From: Alteromonas gilva
Lineage (GTDB): Bacteria; Pseudomonadota; Gammaproteobacteria; Enterobacterales; Alteromonadaceae
Direction of reading: 5' to 3'
Length of the DNA stretch: 64,000 bases
NCBI RefSeq assembly: GCF_028595265.1
Contig: NZ_JAQQXP010000001.1
Span: 2,976,001 to 3,040,000 of the forward strand
The notes under the pieces are model-generated. The model was given only the letters and a program-made list of their open reading frames with translations. It had not been told where the DNA came from and ran no database searches. Numbering within the stretch: position 1 is the stretch's first letter; each line of letters starts with the position of its first letter. The translations under genes and the position numbers were made by a program. Shown here one piece after another: positions 35,361-44,865 of this stretch.

Positions 35361-36959
35361 ATGAGTTTGGCCGAATTAGGCATGGTCCCAGGCAAAGTGG
35401 AAACCATTGAAAGAACAGCCACCTATGTAAATGATCCCCTTGCAGCATTTGCCCAGTTGTGCAGCGGCCAGCGTCATGCACTGTTATTGGAATCTGCCGA
35501 AATCGACAGCAAAGATAACTTACAAAGTCTGCTTATGGTTGATGCTGCGGTACGCTTTGAATGTCGTGGTCAACAGGTCGTCATAACAGCCCTCAGCGCC
35601 AACGGCAAAGGTATTTTGCCGCTGTTTGCAGCACATTCTCCTGCCGACATTCAGTGTGAGGTAACGGGCGATAACGAAGTGTGCCTGCAATGTGTTAACC
35701 ACAGCGAAGATCTCGATGAAGATGCGCGGCTCAAATCCACCAGTGTATTTGATATATTGCGCATGGTCATCAATCACATTACTCCCCTTCGTCAGCATCA
35801 GCACGCGGTATTCTTAGGCGGCGTGTTTGCCTACGATCTGCTGGCAACATTTGAAAACCTGCCGGAAGTGCCCGATGGCGATAACGACTGTGCCGATTAC
35901 GTGTTTTACCTGGCAGAAACCTTAATCACCTTCGACCACCAAACCCGCCAGGCCACCCTGCTGGGAAGCGTATTCAGTGGCGATCAGGTTGCTACCAGTT
36001 ATTTTGCCATTGCCCAGCGCCTCGAAGCCCTCGGGGCAGAGCTTAGTACCATTGCACCGCTTGATGTATCGCCGGTGGAAGTTCAGGAGCCGGTTGAATT
36101 GCAGGTAAATAAATCCGATGCTGAGTATTGTCAGGATGTACTTACCCTCAAAGAAAACATTCTGGCAGGTGATATTTTTCAGGTCGTGCCATCCAGAACC
36201 TTCTCCTTGCCGTGCCCGGCGCCGCTCACCGCTTATGCTGCGCTTAAACAACAAAATCCAAGCCCTTACATGTTTTACATGCAAGACGCCGACTTCACCA
36301 TTTTTGGCGCGTCACCGGAGTCAGCCCTTAAGTATTCCGCCGCCAGTAACGTGGTAGAAATCTATCCCATTGCCGGCACCCGACCGCGTGGCAAACGGTC
36401 CAATGGCGATATTGACCCTGATATGGATAGCCGCATCGAGCTTAACCTGCGTGAAGATCAAAAAGAAAAAGCCGAACACCTGATGCTGGTTGATTTAGCC
36501 CGCAACGATGTGGCGAAGGTATCAGAGCCGGGCACCCGCTATGTTAAAGACTTACTCAAAGTTGACCGTTACTCCCATGTTATGCACCTGGTGTCGCGGG
36601 TGGTTGGTCAATTGCGTCACGATCTCGATGCCCTGCATGCCTATCAGGCCTGTATGAATATGGGTACCCTGGTAGGCGCTCCCAAGGTCAGTGCTGCCAG
36701 CCTTATCCGCCAGGTAGAGCAGCAACGCCGGGGTAGCTATGGCGGTGCCGTTGGCTACCTTAATAACGATGGCGATATGGATACCTGCATTGTCATTCGT
36801 TCAGCCTTCGTAAAAAACGGCCGGGCGTACATTCAAGCCGGAGCCGGGGTAGTGTACGATTCCAACCCGCAAGCCGAAGCCGACGAGACCCGTGGTAAGG
36901 CGCAGGCCGTGATCAATGCGGTAAAATCATCAATTGTGTTTCCGGGAGATGCCTCATGA
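35361..36959 (+). CDS. trpE: Anthranilate synthase component I
   Basis: 532 residues. The N-terminal part carries the feedback site LLES (ALLLESAEID, near residue 40). The chorismate-binding domain (about 260-520) has 'IFGASPESALKYS', 'PIAGTRPRGKRS', 'DLARNDVAKVSEPGTRYV' and 'GYLNNDGDMDTCIVIRSA'. With TrpG it converts chorismate and glutamine to anthranilate; tryptophan inhibits it. A GGAG site precedes the ATG, and the start is 22 bp after the attenuator. It overlaps trpG by 4 bp, supporting translational coupling of the two subunits. Confidence 0.97.
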   Translation: MSLAELGMVPGKVETIERTATYVNDPLAAFAQLCSGQRHALLLESAEIDSKDNLQSLLMVDAAVRFECRGQQVVITALSANGKGILPLFAAHSPADIQCEVTGDNEVCLQCVNHSEDLDEDARLKSTSVFDILRMVINHITPLRQHQHAVFLGGVFAYDLLATFENLPEVPDGDNDCADYVFYLAETLITFDHQTRQATLLGSVFSGDQVATSYFAIAQRLEALGAELSTIAPLDVSPVEVQEPVELQVNKSDAEYCQDVLTLKENILAGDIFQVVPSRTFSLPCPAPLTAYAALKQQNPSPYMFYMQDADFTIFGASPESALKYSAASNVVEIYPIAGTRPRGKRSNGDIDPDMDSRIELNLREDQKEKAEHLMLVDLARNDVAKVSEPGTRYVKDLLKVDRYSHVMHLVSRVVGQLRHDLDALHAYQACMNMGTLVGAPKVSAASLIRQVEQQRRGSYGGAVGYLNNDGDMDTCIVIRSAFVKNGRAYIQAGAGVVYDSNPQAEADETRGKAQAVINAVKSSIVFPGDAS

Positions 36960-37570
36960 GCCAGCCAATTACCGTATTTCTGCTCGATAATGTTGACTCG
37001 TTCACCTATAACCTGGTCGATGAATTACGTACCATGAACCTCAACATTGTGGTGTATCGCAATAACGTGAAAGCCGCAATGTTGTTCGAAAAAATGCAGC
37101 AGCAGGCTAAAAGCGGACCGGTTTTATTGTTATTATCCCCCGGTCCGGGCGCGCCTCATGAGGCAGGCTGTATGCCCGAGTTGTTAAAGATGGTGCAAGG
37201 GCATTTCCCGGTGCTGGGTATTTGTCTTGGCCATCAGGCGATTGTCGCCCACTATGGCGGCACCGTCGGCCGTGCTGAAGATGTCATGCATGGTAAGTCG
37301 TCGGCAATCACCCACAGCGGTGATGCCATGTTTACCGATCTGCCACAGCCGTTGCACGTGGCGCGGTATCACTCGCTGATGGCACTGGAGCTTCCCGAGG
37401 GTCTGCAACCACTGGCCCGGGTTGGCTCAACCGTTATGGCGGTATACCAGCGTGATGACAGGATGCTGGGCTTTCAGTTTCACCCGGAGTCAATACTGAC
37501 CGCCGACGGCAGCCGGTTATTGCTGCAAAGTATACGTTATCTTACCGAAGAGGAATGCATTCATGGCTGA
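36956..37570 (+). CDS. trpG: Anthranilate synthase component II (glutamine amidotransferase)
   Basis: 204 residues, a class I amidotransferase: oxyanion region LLLSPGPGAPHEAG, nucleophile Cys in LGICLGHQAI, and His/Glu in 'GFQFHPESILT'. It supplies ammonia from glutamine to TrpE. It is not fused to trpD, unlike in E. coli. It overlaps trpE by 4 bp and trpD by 8 bp. Confidence 0.97.
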   Translation: MSQPITVFLLDNVDSFTYNLVDELRTMNLNIVVYRNNVKAAMLFEKMQQQAKSGPVLLLLSPGPGAPHEAGCMPELLKMVQGHFPVLGICLGHQAIVAHYGGTVGRAEDVMHGKSSAITHSGDAMFTDLPQPLHVARYHSLMALELPEGLQPLARVGSTVMAVYQRDDRMLGFQFHPESILTADGSRLLLQSIRYLTEEECIHG

Positions 37571-38591
37571 ATACAGTGAGGTAATTAACAAATTATTTAA
37601 CGGTCAACACATGAGCCAGGCCGAGTCTTTTTCTGTGTTTAACCAGGTGATGCATGGAGAGCTGTCAGAAGTAAAGCTGGCAACCTTATTAACGGCGCTT
37701 AAAATTCAGGGCGAGTCACCTAACGAAATCGCCGGTGCAGCCAGTGCTATGGTGTCAAATGCCCGACCTTTTCCGGCCCCTGAATACGAATTTGGTGACA
37801 TCGTTGGTACAGGTGGTGATGGCCACCACACCATCAATATATCGAGTGCTGCGGCCTTAGTCGCTGCCAGTTGCGGTATAAAAGTGGCCAAACATGGTAA
37901 TCGCAGTGTCTCGAGTAAATCAGGATCTGCTGATTTTTTCCGGGAGTGTGGTATTAAGCTTGAGATTTCGCCGCAAACAGCCAGGCAGTGCCTGGATACC
38001 ACCAACTTCTGCTTCTTATTTGCCCCGGTGTATCATGCCGGTATGCGCTTTGCTGCGCCGGTTCGGGCAGAAATGAAGACCCGGACTTTGTTTAATATCC
38101 TCGGTCCGCTGGCGAATCCGGCGCGCCCCACGTTTGGTGTTTTTGGCGTATATACCCCGACATTGCTGGACGTTTATGCGCAAACCCTTACCCTGATGGG
38201 TCAGCAACGCGCCTTAATTGTCCACGGCGATGGCCTTGACGAACTGGCCCTGCACGGACCAACCCAGATTGTTGAAGTTGATCATGGCGCAATTGATCAT
38301 TATACCGTTACGGCCGCTGATTTTGGCTTAACCGAAGCTCCCATCAGCGCTATTGCCGGCGGCGAACCCCATGAAAACCGCCAGCTGATAGAGGCGGCGC
38401 TGAGCGGACAAGGCGCCAAAGCTCATCAGGAAGCCATTGCCATGAACGCGGGCGCGCTATTGAAAATAGCCGGCCAGGTCGCAACCTTTAAAGAAGGTGC
38501 TCAACAGGCCCTTGAGGCCATGGCAAATGCCGCGCCCATAACCTTAATCAAACAAGTCGCTGAACACAGCCAGGTGGAAGAAAACGCATGA
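37563..38591 (+). CDS. trpD: Anthranilate phosphoribosyltransferase
   Basis: 342 residues. Conserved family segments are GTGGDGHHTINISSAAA (PRPP binding), 'KHGNRSVSSKSGSADFF' and 'NILGPLANPARP'. It joins anthranilate to phosphoribosyl pyrophosphate, the second pathway step. It is a stand-alone gene, overlapping its neighbours by 8 and 4 bp. Confidence 0.97.
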   Translation: MAEYSEVINKLFNGQHMSQAESFSVFNQVMHGELSEVKLATLLTALKIQGESPNEIAGAASAMVSNARPFPAPEYEFGDIVGTGGDGHHTINISSAAALVAASCGIKVAKHGNRSVSSKSGSADFFRECGIKLEISPQTARQCLDTTNFCFLFAPVYHAGMRFAAPVRAEMKTRTLFNILGPLANPARPTFGVFGVYTPTLLDVYAQTLTLMGQQRALIVHGDGLDELALHGPTQIVEVDHGAIDHYTVTAADFGLTEAPISAIAGGEPHENRQLIEAALSGQGAKAHQEAIAMNAGALLKIAGQVATFKEGAQQALEAMANAAPITLIKQVAEHSQVEENA

Positions 38592-39985
38592 CCGATGTAC
38601 TTGCAAAAATTGTTGAAGATAAACGCATTGAACTTGAAGCGCGCATGGCTGCTGCTCCACTCAACACCATCAAGCCAGGCCTCAAACCGTCAACAAAAAG
38701 TTTGTTTGAGGCGCTTAACGGCGCCAATGCCGGGTATATTTTTGAGTGTAAAAAGGCATCGCCTTCCAAAGGGCTAATCCGTGAACATTTTGATCTCGAC
38801 GAGATACTGGCGGCCTACACGCCGCACGCGGCGGGAATTTCAGTGCTGACCGACGAAAAATATTTTCAGGGCAGCTACGACTACCTGGCCTATGTTACCG
38901 AACGCGTCAGCCAGCCGGTGCTTAACAAAGACTTTTTTATCAACGACTATCAGATTTATCTGGCCCGCTACTACAATGCTGATGCAGTGTTGCTGATGCT
39001 GTCGGTCCTCGACGACGAGAGTTATCGCCAACTGGCAGCCGTGGCGGACAGTCTGAGCCTGGATATACTCACCGAGGTGAGTAACGAAGAGGAAATGCAT
39101 CGCGCCATCGCCCTTGAAGCCAAAATTATTGGCATAAACAACCGCGATTTGCGCGATCTCTCTACCGATTTAGCGACCACTGAAAAACTGGTGCCCTTAT
39201 TGAAGAAAGCCACCCACGAGTACGTGGTAATTAGCGAATCTGGTATTTACACTCACCAGGATGTACTGCGTCTGGCGCCATTGTGCCAGGGCTTTTTGGT
39301 AGGCAGCGCGCTGATGGCACAACAGGATTTACCGTTAGCGGTAAAACAGTTGGTGTACGGCACCGTTAAAATCTGCGGTATGACAAATGCCGAGCAGATC
39401 GCTCATGCCTTCGCCAGTGGGGCCAGTTATTGCGGGTTAATTTTTGCCACCCACTCAAAACGAGCAGTAACGGCCGAGCAGGCTCGTGACCTGGTCACTA
39501 CCGTGCCCGGCAACTACGTGGGTGTGTTTGTTAATCAACCTCTGGAAATGGTACTCAGTATTGCCAACGAGTTGTCGCTGAAAGCCGTTCAGCTCCACGG
39601 TGACGAAGACACCATGTACCGACAACACCTCAAGGCTAACCTGCCTGCCGATTGCGAAATATGGCAGGCCATTGGCGTCGCCGGAGAACTGCCCTATTTG
39701 ACCCACGCATTACTCGACGATGACACGCTCGACAAGGTACTGCTGGATTGTCAGGTTGGCAAACAAACCGGTGGCACCGGCCAACAATTTGACTGGTCGG
39801 TGATCCATGCAGAGCTCGATCTCGAAAAACTAGTTATCGCTGGCGGCGTTAATCCACAAAATGTGGCGGCTGCACAGGCAACAGGCGTCGCCGCTGTCGA
39901 TGTCAACTCTGGTGTTGAAGACAGCCCGGGCAATAAATCTAATCAACGCGTTAGCGAACTCTTTACAGCTTGCCGGACCTACTAG
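38588..39985 (+). CDS. trpCF: Bifunctional indole-3-glycerol-phosphate synthase / phosphoribosylanthranilate isomerase
   Basis: 465 residues, a fusion as in E. coli TrpC. The N-terminal IGPS barrel (about 1-255) has FECKKASPSKG, 'VLTDEKYFQGS', 'NNRDLRDLSTD' and 'VISESGI'. The C-terminal isomerase barrel (about 256-465) has VKICGMTNAEQIAHAF, 'GVFVNQP', 'VQLHGDE' and 'GGTGQQFDW'. The two domains catalyse consecutive steps. It overlaps trpD by 4 bp, and trpB starts 29 bp after it. Confidence 0.97.
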   Translation: MTDVLAKIVEDKRIELEARMAAAPLNTIKPGLKPSTKSLFEALNGANAGYIFECKKASPSKGLIREHFDLDEILAAYTPHAAGISVLTDEKYFQGSYDYLAYVTERVSQPVLNKDFFINDYQIYLARYYNADAVLLMLSVLDDESYRQLAAVADSLSLDILTEVSNEEEMHRAIALEAKIIGINNRDLRDLSTDLATTEKLVPLLKKATHEYVVISESGIYTHQDVLRLAPLCQGFLVGSALMAQQDLPLAVKQLVYGTVKICGMTNAEQIAHAFASGASYCGLIFATHSKRAVTAEQARDLVTTVPGNYVGVFVNQPLEMVLSIANELSLKAVQLHGDEDTMYRQHLKANLPADCEIWQAIGVAGELPYLTHALLDDDTLDKVLLDCQVGKQTGGTGQQFDWSVIHAELDLEKLVIAGGVNPQNVAAAQATGVAAVDVNSGVEDSPGNKSNQRVSELFTACRTY

Positions 39986-40014
39986 TCAGCAAGCGTCATA
40001 ACACAGGACATCAA

Positions 40015-41202
40015 ATGAATCAGCTAGACACAAAATTTGGGGAATTCGGTGGCATGTATGTGCCAGAGTTACTTATTCCCGCACTGGATCAGCTCGAAGC
40101 CGCATTTTTAGATGCGAAAGACGATCCTGAATTTAACGCCGAGTTTATGTTACTCTTAAAGGATTATGCTGGCCGCCCCACCGCCATGACACTGACCCGC
40201 AACCTGGTATCAAATCCCAAGGTTAAGCTTTATCTGAAGCGCGAGGATTTGCTCCATGGCGGCGCCCACAAGACCAATCAGGTGTTGGGGCAGGCACTAC
40301 TCACCAAACGCATGGGTAAATCCGAAGTCATTGCCGAAACCGGCGCAGGACAACACGGCGTAGCAACTGCACTGGCATGTGCCTTACTCGGCCTTAAGGC
40401 GCGTATTTACATGGGCGCAAAAGATGTTGAAAGACAGTCGCCCAATGTCTTCAGAATGCGCTTAATGGGCGCCGAGGTCATTCCGGTTAACTCCGGTTCC
40501 GGTACCTTAAAGGATGCCGTTAATGAAGCCATGCGCGACTGGTCAGCCAACTACGACAAAGCCCATTATTTACTTGGCACCGCGGCAGGCCCGCACCCGT
40601 TCCCAACCATTGTTCGTGAATATCACCGCATGATAGGCGAAGAGACCCGCGCGCAAATACTCGAAAAAGAAGGCCGTTTACCCGACGCGGTAGTAGCCTG
40701 TGTGGGCGGCGGCTCCAATGCGATTGGCATGTTTGCCGACTTTATCGACGAACCATCGGTGCGTCTGGTTGGCGTGGAACCCGCCGGCAAAGGCCTGCAC
40801 ACTAAAGAGCACGGCGCTACAATTTGTACGGGGTCGAAAGGTATTCTGCATGGTGCGTTTACCTATATTATGCAGAACCCCGACGGTCAGATTGAAGAAA
40901 GCTATTCAGTTTCAGCCGGCCTCGACTACCCGGCTGTGGGCCCGCAACATGCGTATTTATCGGATATCGGCCGCGCTGAATATGTCTCGGTGACCGATGA
41001 CGAAGCCCTCAACGCGTTTCAGTTGTTGGCGCGCAAAGAAGGTATTATTCCGGCGCTGGAGTCCTCTCACGCACTCGCCTACGCACTGAATATGGCCGAC
41101 GAAGCAGAAGAGGACACTATTATTGTGGTGAATCTTTCCGGCCGTGGCGATAAAGATCTTGGACACGTAATCAATATTCTTGGAGATCAGGTTAATGGAT
41201 AG
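40015..41202 (+). CDS. trpB: Tryptophan synthase beta chain
   Basis: 395 residues from the ATG at 40015 (MNQLDTKFGEFGGMYVPE; AGGA upstream). An upstream in-frame extension to 39970 lies inside trpCF and has no ribosome site. PLP-binding Lys is in GGAHKTNQVLGQALL; GAGQHGVA and 'VVACVGGGSNAIGMFADF' bind the cofactor phosphate. It condenses indole with serine. The stop overlaps the trpA start by 8 bp, as expected for an alpha2beta2 complex made in equal amounts. Confidence 0.98.
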   Translation: MNQLDTKFGEFGGMYVPELLIPALDQLEAAFLDAKDDPEFNAEFMLLLKDYAGRPTAMTLTRNLVSNPKVKLYLKREDLLHGGAHKTNQVLGQALLTKRMGKSEVIAETGAGQHGVATALACALLGLKARIYMGAKDVERQSPNVFRMRLMGAEVIPVNSGSGTLKDAVNEAMRDWSANYDKAHYLLGTAAGPHPFPTIVREYHRMIGEETRAQILEKEGRLPDAVVACVGGGSNAIGMFADFIDEPSVRLVGVEPAGKGLHTKEHGATICTGSKGILHGAFTYIMQNPDGQIEESYSVSAGLDYPAVGPQHAYLSDIGRAEYVSVTDDEALNAFQLLARKEGIIPALESSHALAYALNMADEAEEDTIIVVNLSGRGDKDLGHVINILGDQVNG

Positions 41203-42001
41203 ATATGCAACCATGTTTGCTCAGTTGTCAGAGCAAAATGCCGGCGCTTTTGTGCCTTTTGTAATGGTTGGGGATCCGGATATCGACACATCCGAGAAAA
41301 TCATTACCCAGCTGATAGAAAGCGGCGCCGATGCCCTGGAACTCGGTATTCCTTATTCTGATCCAATTGCCGATGGCCCGACTATTCAAAAAGCCGCGAT
41401 TCGCGCCCTCGACAGCAAAGTAACCCCCTCGGTATGCTTTGAGTTACTCAGCCGCGTTCGCCAGCGTTTTCCTGACATCCCGATTGGCTTGTTGCTATAC
41501 AGCAACCTGGTGCTGGCAAAAGGGCTTGATGCCTTTTATCAACAGGCGGCTGACGCCGGTGTCGACTCTATTTTGATTGCAGATGTGCCTATTCGCGAGG
41601 CTAAACGCTTTGTGGACACCGCCAATGCGCATAACATTAAGCAAATCATTATTGCACCGCCGAATGCCTCCGACGCCACCATGCAGTCAATTGGCGACTT
41701 GTCTGATGGCTATACCTACTTGCTGGGCAGAGCGGGCGTTACCGGCGCAGAAACCGCTGCAACCATGCCTGCCGCCTCATTAATCGAAAAACTCAATAGT
41801 GTTAACGCGGCGCCGGCGTTACTGGGTTTTGGTATTTCCAACCCAGAGCAGGTGAAGCATGCCATCGAAAGCGGCGCTGCTGGCGCAATTTCAGGCTCGG
41901 CAACCGTCAACATCATTGCTGAACACCTCGACGACACACCGGCTATGCTTAAAGCGCTGGATAGCTTTGTCCGTGCAATGAAAGCCGCCACAAGGAAGTA
42001 A
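41195..42001 (+). CDS. trpA: Tryptophan synthase alpha chain
   Basis: 268 residues from the ATG at 41195 (MDRYATMFAQLS; GGAG 10 bp upstream). An upstream start at 41180 is less likely because it lies before that site. Catalytic Glu is in 'ALELGIPYSDPIADGPTIQ' and Asp in 'SILIADVPIRE'; 'YLLGRAGVTGAE' binds phosphate. It cleaves indole-3-glycerol phosphate, channelling indole to TrpB. It is the last biosynthetic gene of the operon; a yciI-like gene follows after 4 bp. Confidence 0.97.
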   Translation: MDRYATMFAQLSEQNAGAFVPFVMVGDPDIDTSEKIITQLIESGADALELGIPYSDPIADGPTIQKAAIRALDSKVTPSVCFELLSRVRQRFPDIPIGLLLYSNLVLAKGLDAFYQQAADAGVDSILIADVPIREAKRFVDTANAHNIKQIIIAPPNASDATMQSIGDLSDGYTYLLGRAGVTGAETAATMPAASLIEKLNSVNAAPALLGFGISNPEQVKHAIESGAAGAISGSATVNIIAEHLDDTPAMLKALDSFVRAMKAATRK

Positions 42002-42005
42002 GCCC

Positions 42006-42305
42006 ATGTATTATATGATTTGCGCCACAGACAAGCCCGACACGCTGGCACAGCGCCTCGCCGCGCGTCCGGCGCATCTGGCCCGCCTGAATGCCCTAAA
42101 AGAAGAAGGTAAACTGTTAATTGCCGGCCCCTTTCCGGCTATCGACAGTGAAGATCCCGGCGCTGCCGGTTTCACCGGCTCATTAGTGGTTGCGGAATTT
42201 GCCAGCCTTGATGAGGCCAACGCCTGGGCCGGGGCCGACCCGTACATCGAAGCCGGGGTATATGGGGATGTGGTGGTAAAACCCTATAAAAAGGTGCTGC
42301 CCTGA
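42006..42305 (+). CDS. yciI: YciI-family protein
   Basis: 99 residues, a ferredoxin-like dimeric fold of the YCII family. Typical segments are 'RPAHLARLNALKEEGKLLIAGPFP' with the His-Asp type active-site region and 'EANAWAGADPYIEAGVYGDVVVKPYKK'. The biochemical role of the family is poorly known. It follows trpA by 4 bp with AAGGAAG before the ATG, so it is transcribed with the trp operon. In E. coli yciI also lies near trp, though not in this exact place. Confidence 0.9.
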   Translation: MYYMICATDKPDTLAQRLAARPAHLARLNALKEEGKLLIAGPFPAIDSEDPGAAGFTGSLVVAEFASLDEANAWAGADPYIEAGVYGDVVVKPYKKVLP

Positions 42306-42482
42306 CTGAGTAGACTTAAGTGAGCATACAGGGGGTGACAGTATAATTTGCGCCCCCGCCTGCCAGTGGTATGATTGGCTTAACCAAGGCATTATGCTGA
42401 TTAATTCAGACAACATTCAGTCTGGCCGCGATACCCTAAGAGTAAGAATAACCGGTTGGGTTGTCCCAACAAATGGAGTGAC

Positions 42483-42758
42483 ATGTTCAGAGCCGTCGTA
42501 ATGGGTTCTTTTTTAGTACTGTTGGCAGCCAGTTCCAATCCGGCGGTGGCGCAGCAAAACCAAAAAGTCCCGGTAACCAATTCAACACAAGCTGCCCAGC
42601 AAGCCAAACGGCATATTGAAGGGCGGGTGCTGAAGGTCGACAAGCAAAAAAGCTCCTACCGGGTAAAAATGCTTAAAAAATCTGGTCGGGTGGTTACGCT
42701 TGACGTAGACAAACGCTCAGGCAAAGTTAAACCCAGTAAAACCAAGGACGATAATTAG
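42483..42758 (+). CDS. Small exported PepSY-domain protein
   Basis: 91 residues from the ATG at 42483 with GGAG upstream; a longer frame from 42456 adds nothing recognisable. It has a signal peptide (about 1-24, ending AVAQQ). The mature part has the short PepSY pattern 'AAQQAKRHIEGRVLKVDKQ...YRVKMLKKSGRVVTLDVD...GKVKP' and a lysine-rich tail. PepSY domains often sit with two-component systems, possibly as periplasmic sensors or protease inhibitors. It ends 4 bp before the PhoP-like regulator, so the three genes form an operon. Confidence 0.82.
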   Translation: MFRAVVMGSFLVLLAASSNPAVAQQNQKVPVTNSTQAAQQAKRHIEGRVLKVDKQKSSYRVKMLKKSGRVVTLDVDKRSGKVKPSKTKDDN

Positions 42759-42762
42759 GGTA

Positions 42763-43455
42763 ATGAGAATTTTAATCGCAGAAGACGACAGCCGTTTGCT
42801 GATGCAATTGGACTCACTTTTTCAACAACAGGGGTTCAGTGTTGATTTGGCCGACGATGGTGACAAGGCGCTGTTTCAACTCCGGGAAGTTAATTACGAT
42901 CTGGCTATTATTGATATTGGCTTACCCAAACTGGATGGCTTTGATGTAATTCGTCAGGCACGCAGCAATGACATCATTACCCCGGTGCTTATCTTAACCG
43001 CTCGTGACCGCTGGCAGGAAAAAGTAGAAGGACTGGATGCGGGCGCCGATGATTATCTGACCAAGCCGTTTCACAATGAAGAGCTATTGGCGCGGGTTAA
43101 CGCGCTGATCCGCCGGGCCTCCGGTCAGGCAAGCTCAGTGATAGAGTTAGGCCCCATAGTGCTGGATATCCAGGGCAAAGAGGTACGGGTTAATTCTCGC
43201 GCACTGGAGCTTACTGCTTACGAATACAAGGTAATGGAATACCTGATGTTACACCCCCACAAAGTCATTTCTAAAACCGAGTTGACCGAACATATCTACG
43301 ATCAGGACTTTGATCTCGACAGTAATGTGATTGAGGTATTTATTGGTCGCCTGCGCAAAAAAATCGATCCGGAAAACCGCTTAAAACCCATCGAAACCAT
43401 GCGTGGCCGTGGCTATCGAATTAACCGAGAGCTAGCTCAACCGAGTAACGTCTGA
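42763..43455 (+). CDS. OmpR/PhoP-family response regulator
   Basis: 230 residues. The receiver domain (1-118) has acidic residues at 7-9, Asp51 in IIDIGLPKLDG and Lys in DYLTKPFHNEE. The C-terminal winged helix (about 130-225) contains 'ELTAYEYKVMEYLMLHPHKVISKTELTEHIYDQ' and 'IEVFIGRLRKKI'. It is closest to the PhoP/QseB subgroup. It is partner to the kinase 3 bp downstream and probably controls envelope genes; targets cannot be seen. Confidence 0.93.
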   Translation: MRILIAEDDSRLLMQLDSLFQQQGFSVDLADDGDKALFQLREVNYDLAIIDIGLPKLDGFDVIRQARSNDIITPVLILTARDRWQEKVEGLDAGADDYLTKPFHNEELLARVNALIRRASGQASSVIELGPIVLDIQGKEVRVNSRALELTAYEYKVMEYLMLHPHKVISKTELTEHIYDQDFDLDSNVIEVFIGRLRKKIDPENRLKPIETMRGRGYRINRELAQPSNV

Positions 43456-43458
43456 CCA

Positions 43459-44796
43459 ATGGTAAACTTATCGCTACGACTTCGCAGTTTACTGATTGCG
43501 ACGCTGGCGCTGATTGTGTTTGTGCCGGTCACGGTCTTTACGCTGTCTCAGGCTTATACCAGTAGTCTCGAACAGGCTAAATACAGTGAATTAAAACTCA
43601 TGAACCTGGCGATGATTTCTGTCTTCGAAATTGACGCTGACATCGTGCAAATGCCCGATATGCTCTACGACGAACAGCTTAACCTGCCTGATTCGGGCTA
43701 TCTGGGTGTGATTGCCCTGGATAACGAGGTGGTCTGGCAATCGGCCTCTGCGGTTACCGAAATAACCAAACAGATCCTGCCACCCGCCCCCGCGGTGGGT
43801 GATGAAGCGTTCGTCAGAGCGCTGCAGCTGACAGAGCGTGAAACACGTTTTTTTGCGTATTCGTTTACTGCTGAATTTGATAACGGCAGCCAGTATGTTC
43901 CGGTCACGTTTTATGTTTTTAACGATCGAACGGCCTTTTTAGAAGAACGTGACACGTTTTTGTGGTCGGTATGGCAATACCTGGGCGTGCTGGCTATCAG
44001 CCTGCTAGTCTTTTTAATGATTGGCATGAATACCCTGTTACGACCGGTACGCCTGTTGATTGACGAGATACGGCGTACCAGCACCGGCACGCAGGAACGT
44101 TTAACCGAGCATTATCCCCCCGAGTTCACCCCGCTAAAGCTGAGCATTAATCAGCTGTTGAGCGGCGAAGCTGAGCAACGTGAACGCTATAAAAATAGCC
44201 TTGGCGATCTGGCCCACAGCTTGAAAACTCCATTGGCAGTGGTGATGGGCACCAAGGCTCTGCCCGCTTCTGCACAGGAGCCTCTGCAACAAATTGATAC
44301 GCTGATTCAGCGGCAATTAAAGCGCGCAGCATCAGGGGCCGGCACCTGGCAGCAGGGTGTGCCGGTAACACCGGTTATAAAACAATTAATCAGTGCACTA
44401 AATAAAGTCTATCGGGATAAGTCATTACACCTGCAAGTCAGCGGCGACGACGGTCTGTTTTATGGTGATAAAACCGACCTGATGGAAATCCTTGGAAATT
44501 TGCTGGACAACGCCTGCAAGGCGGCTCATAAACGCGTTGACATAACGGTTAAGCAACTCCCCCGCCATACTGAACTTCATATTAACGATGATGGCCCCGG
44601 CATACCGGCCCGACAGGTTGAACGCATCCTCAATCGCGGACAACGCCTTGACGCCTATACCGAAGGCCAGGGTATCGGCATGGCAGTCGTCACCGATCTG
44701 CTCACCGCGTATGAGGGTAAACTCACTATTAGCCGCGCCTCACTCGGTGGTGCTAGCATCAAACTGACGTTTCCAGCGCCGCTGAAGCAGGTATAG
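43459..44796 (+). CDS. PhoQ-like sensor histidine kinase
   Basis: 445 residues. Membrane segment 1 (about 12-32), periplasmic sensor (about 33-172), membrane segment 2 (about 173-195), HAMP-like linker, and kinase core. The H-box is LGDLAHSLKTPLAVV, the N-box NLLDNACKAA, G1 DDGPGIP and G2 GQGIGMAVV. The H-box form 'HSLKTPLA' is shared with PhoQ. It should phosphorylate the regulator gene just upstream. The signal is unknown; PhoQ-type sensors respond to cations, pH or peptides. The adjacent PepSY protein may tune it. Confidence 0.92.
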   Translation: MVNLSLRLRSLLIATLALIVFVPVTVFTLSQAYTSSLEQAKYSELKLMNLAMISVFEIDADIVQMPDMLYDEQLNLPDSGYLGVIALDNEVVWQSASAVTEITKQILPPAPAVGDEAFVRALQLTERETRFFAYSFTAEFDNGSQYVPVTFYVFNDRTAFLEERDTFLWSVWQYLGVLAISLLVFLMIGMNTLLRPVRLLIDEIRRTSTGTQERLTEHYPPEFTPLKLSINQLLSGEAEQRERYKNSLGDLAHSLKTPLAVVMGTKALPASAQEPLQQIDTLIQRQLKRAASGAGTWQQGVPVTPVIKQLISALNKVYRDKSLHLQVSGDDGLFYGDKTDLMEILGNLLDNACKAAHKRVDITVKQLPRHTELHINDDGPGIPARQVERILNRGQRLDAYTEGQGIGMAVVTDLLTAYEGKLTISRASLGGASIKLTFPAPLKQV

Positions 44797-44810
44797 CTCA
44801 TGCGGTATTC

Positions 44811-44834
44811 AGTTACCTGGCATAGCAGGTAACT
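44811..44834. terminator. Hairpin between convergent genes
   Basis: AGTTACCTG pairs with CAGGTAACT across a 6-nt loop. It lies 15 bp after the kinase stop and 32 bp from the stop of the convergent gene. No T run follows on either strand, so it is only a possible terminator. Confidence 0.45.
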
Positions 44835-44865
44835 TGCGGCTTCCCCTTGCCTTGCAACAGGGGGG

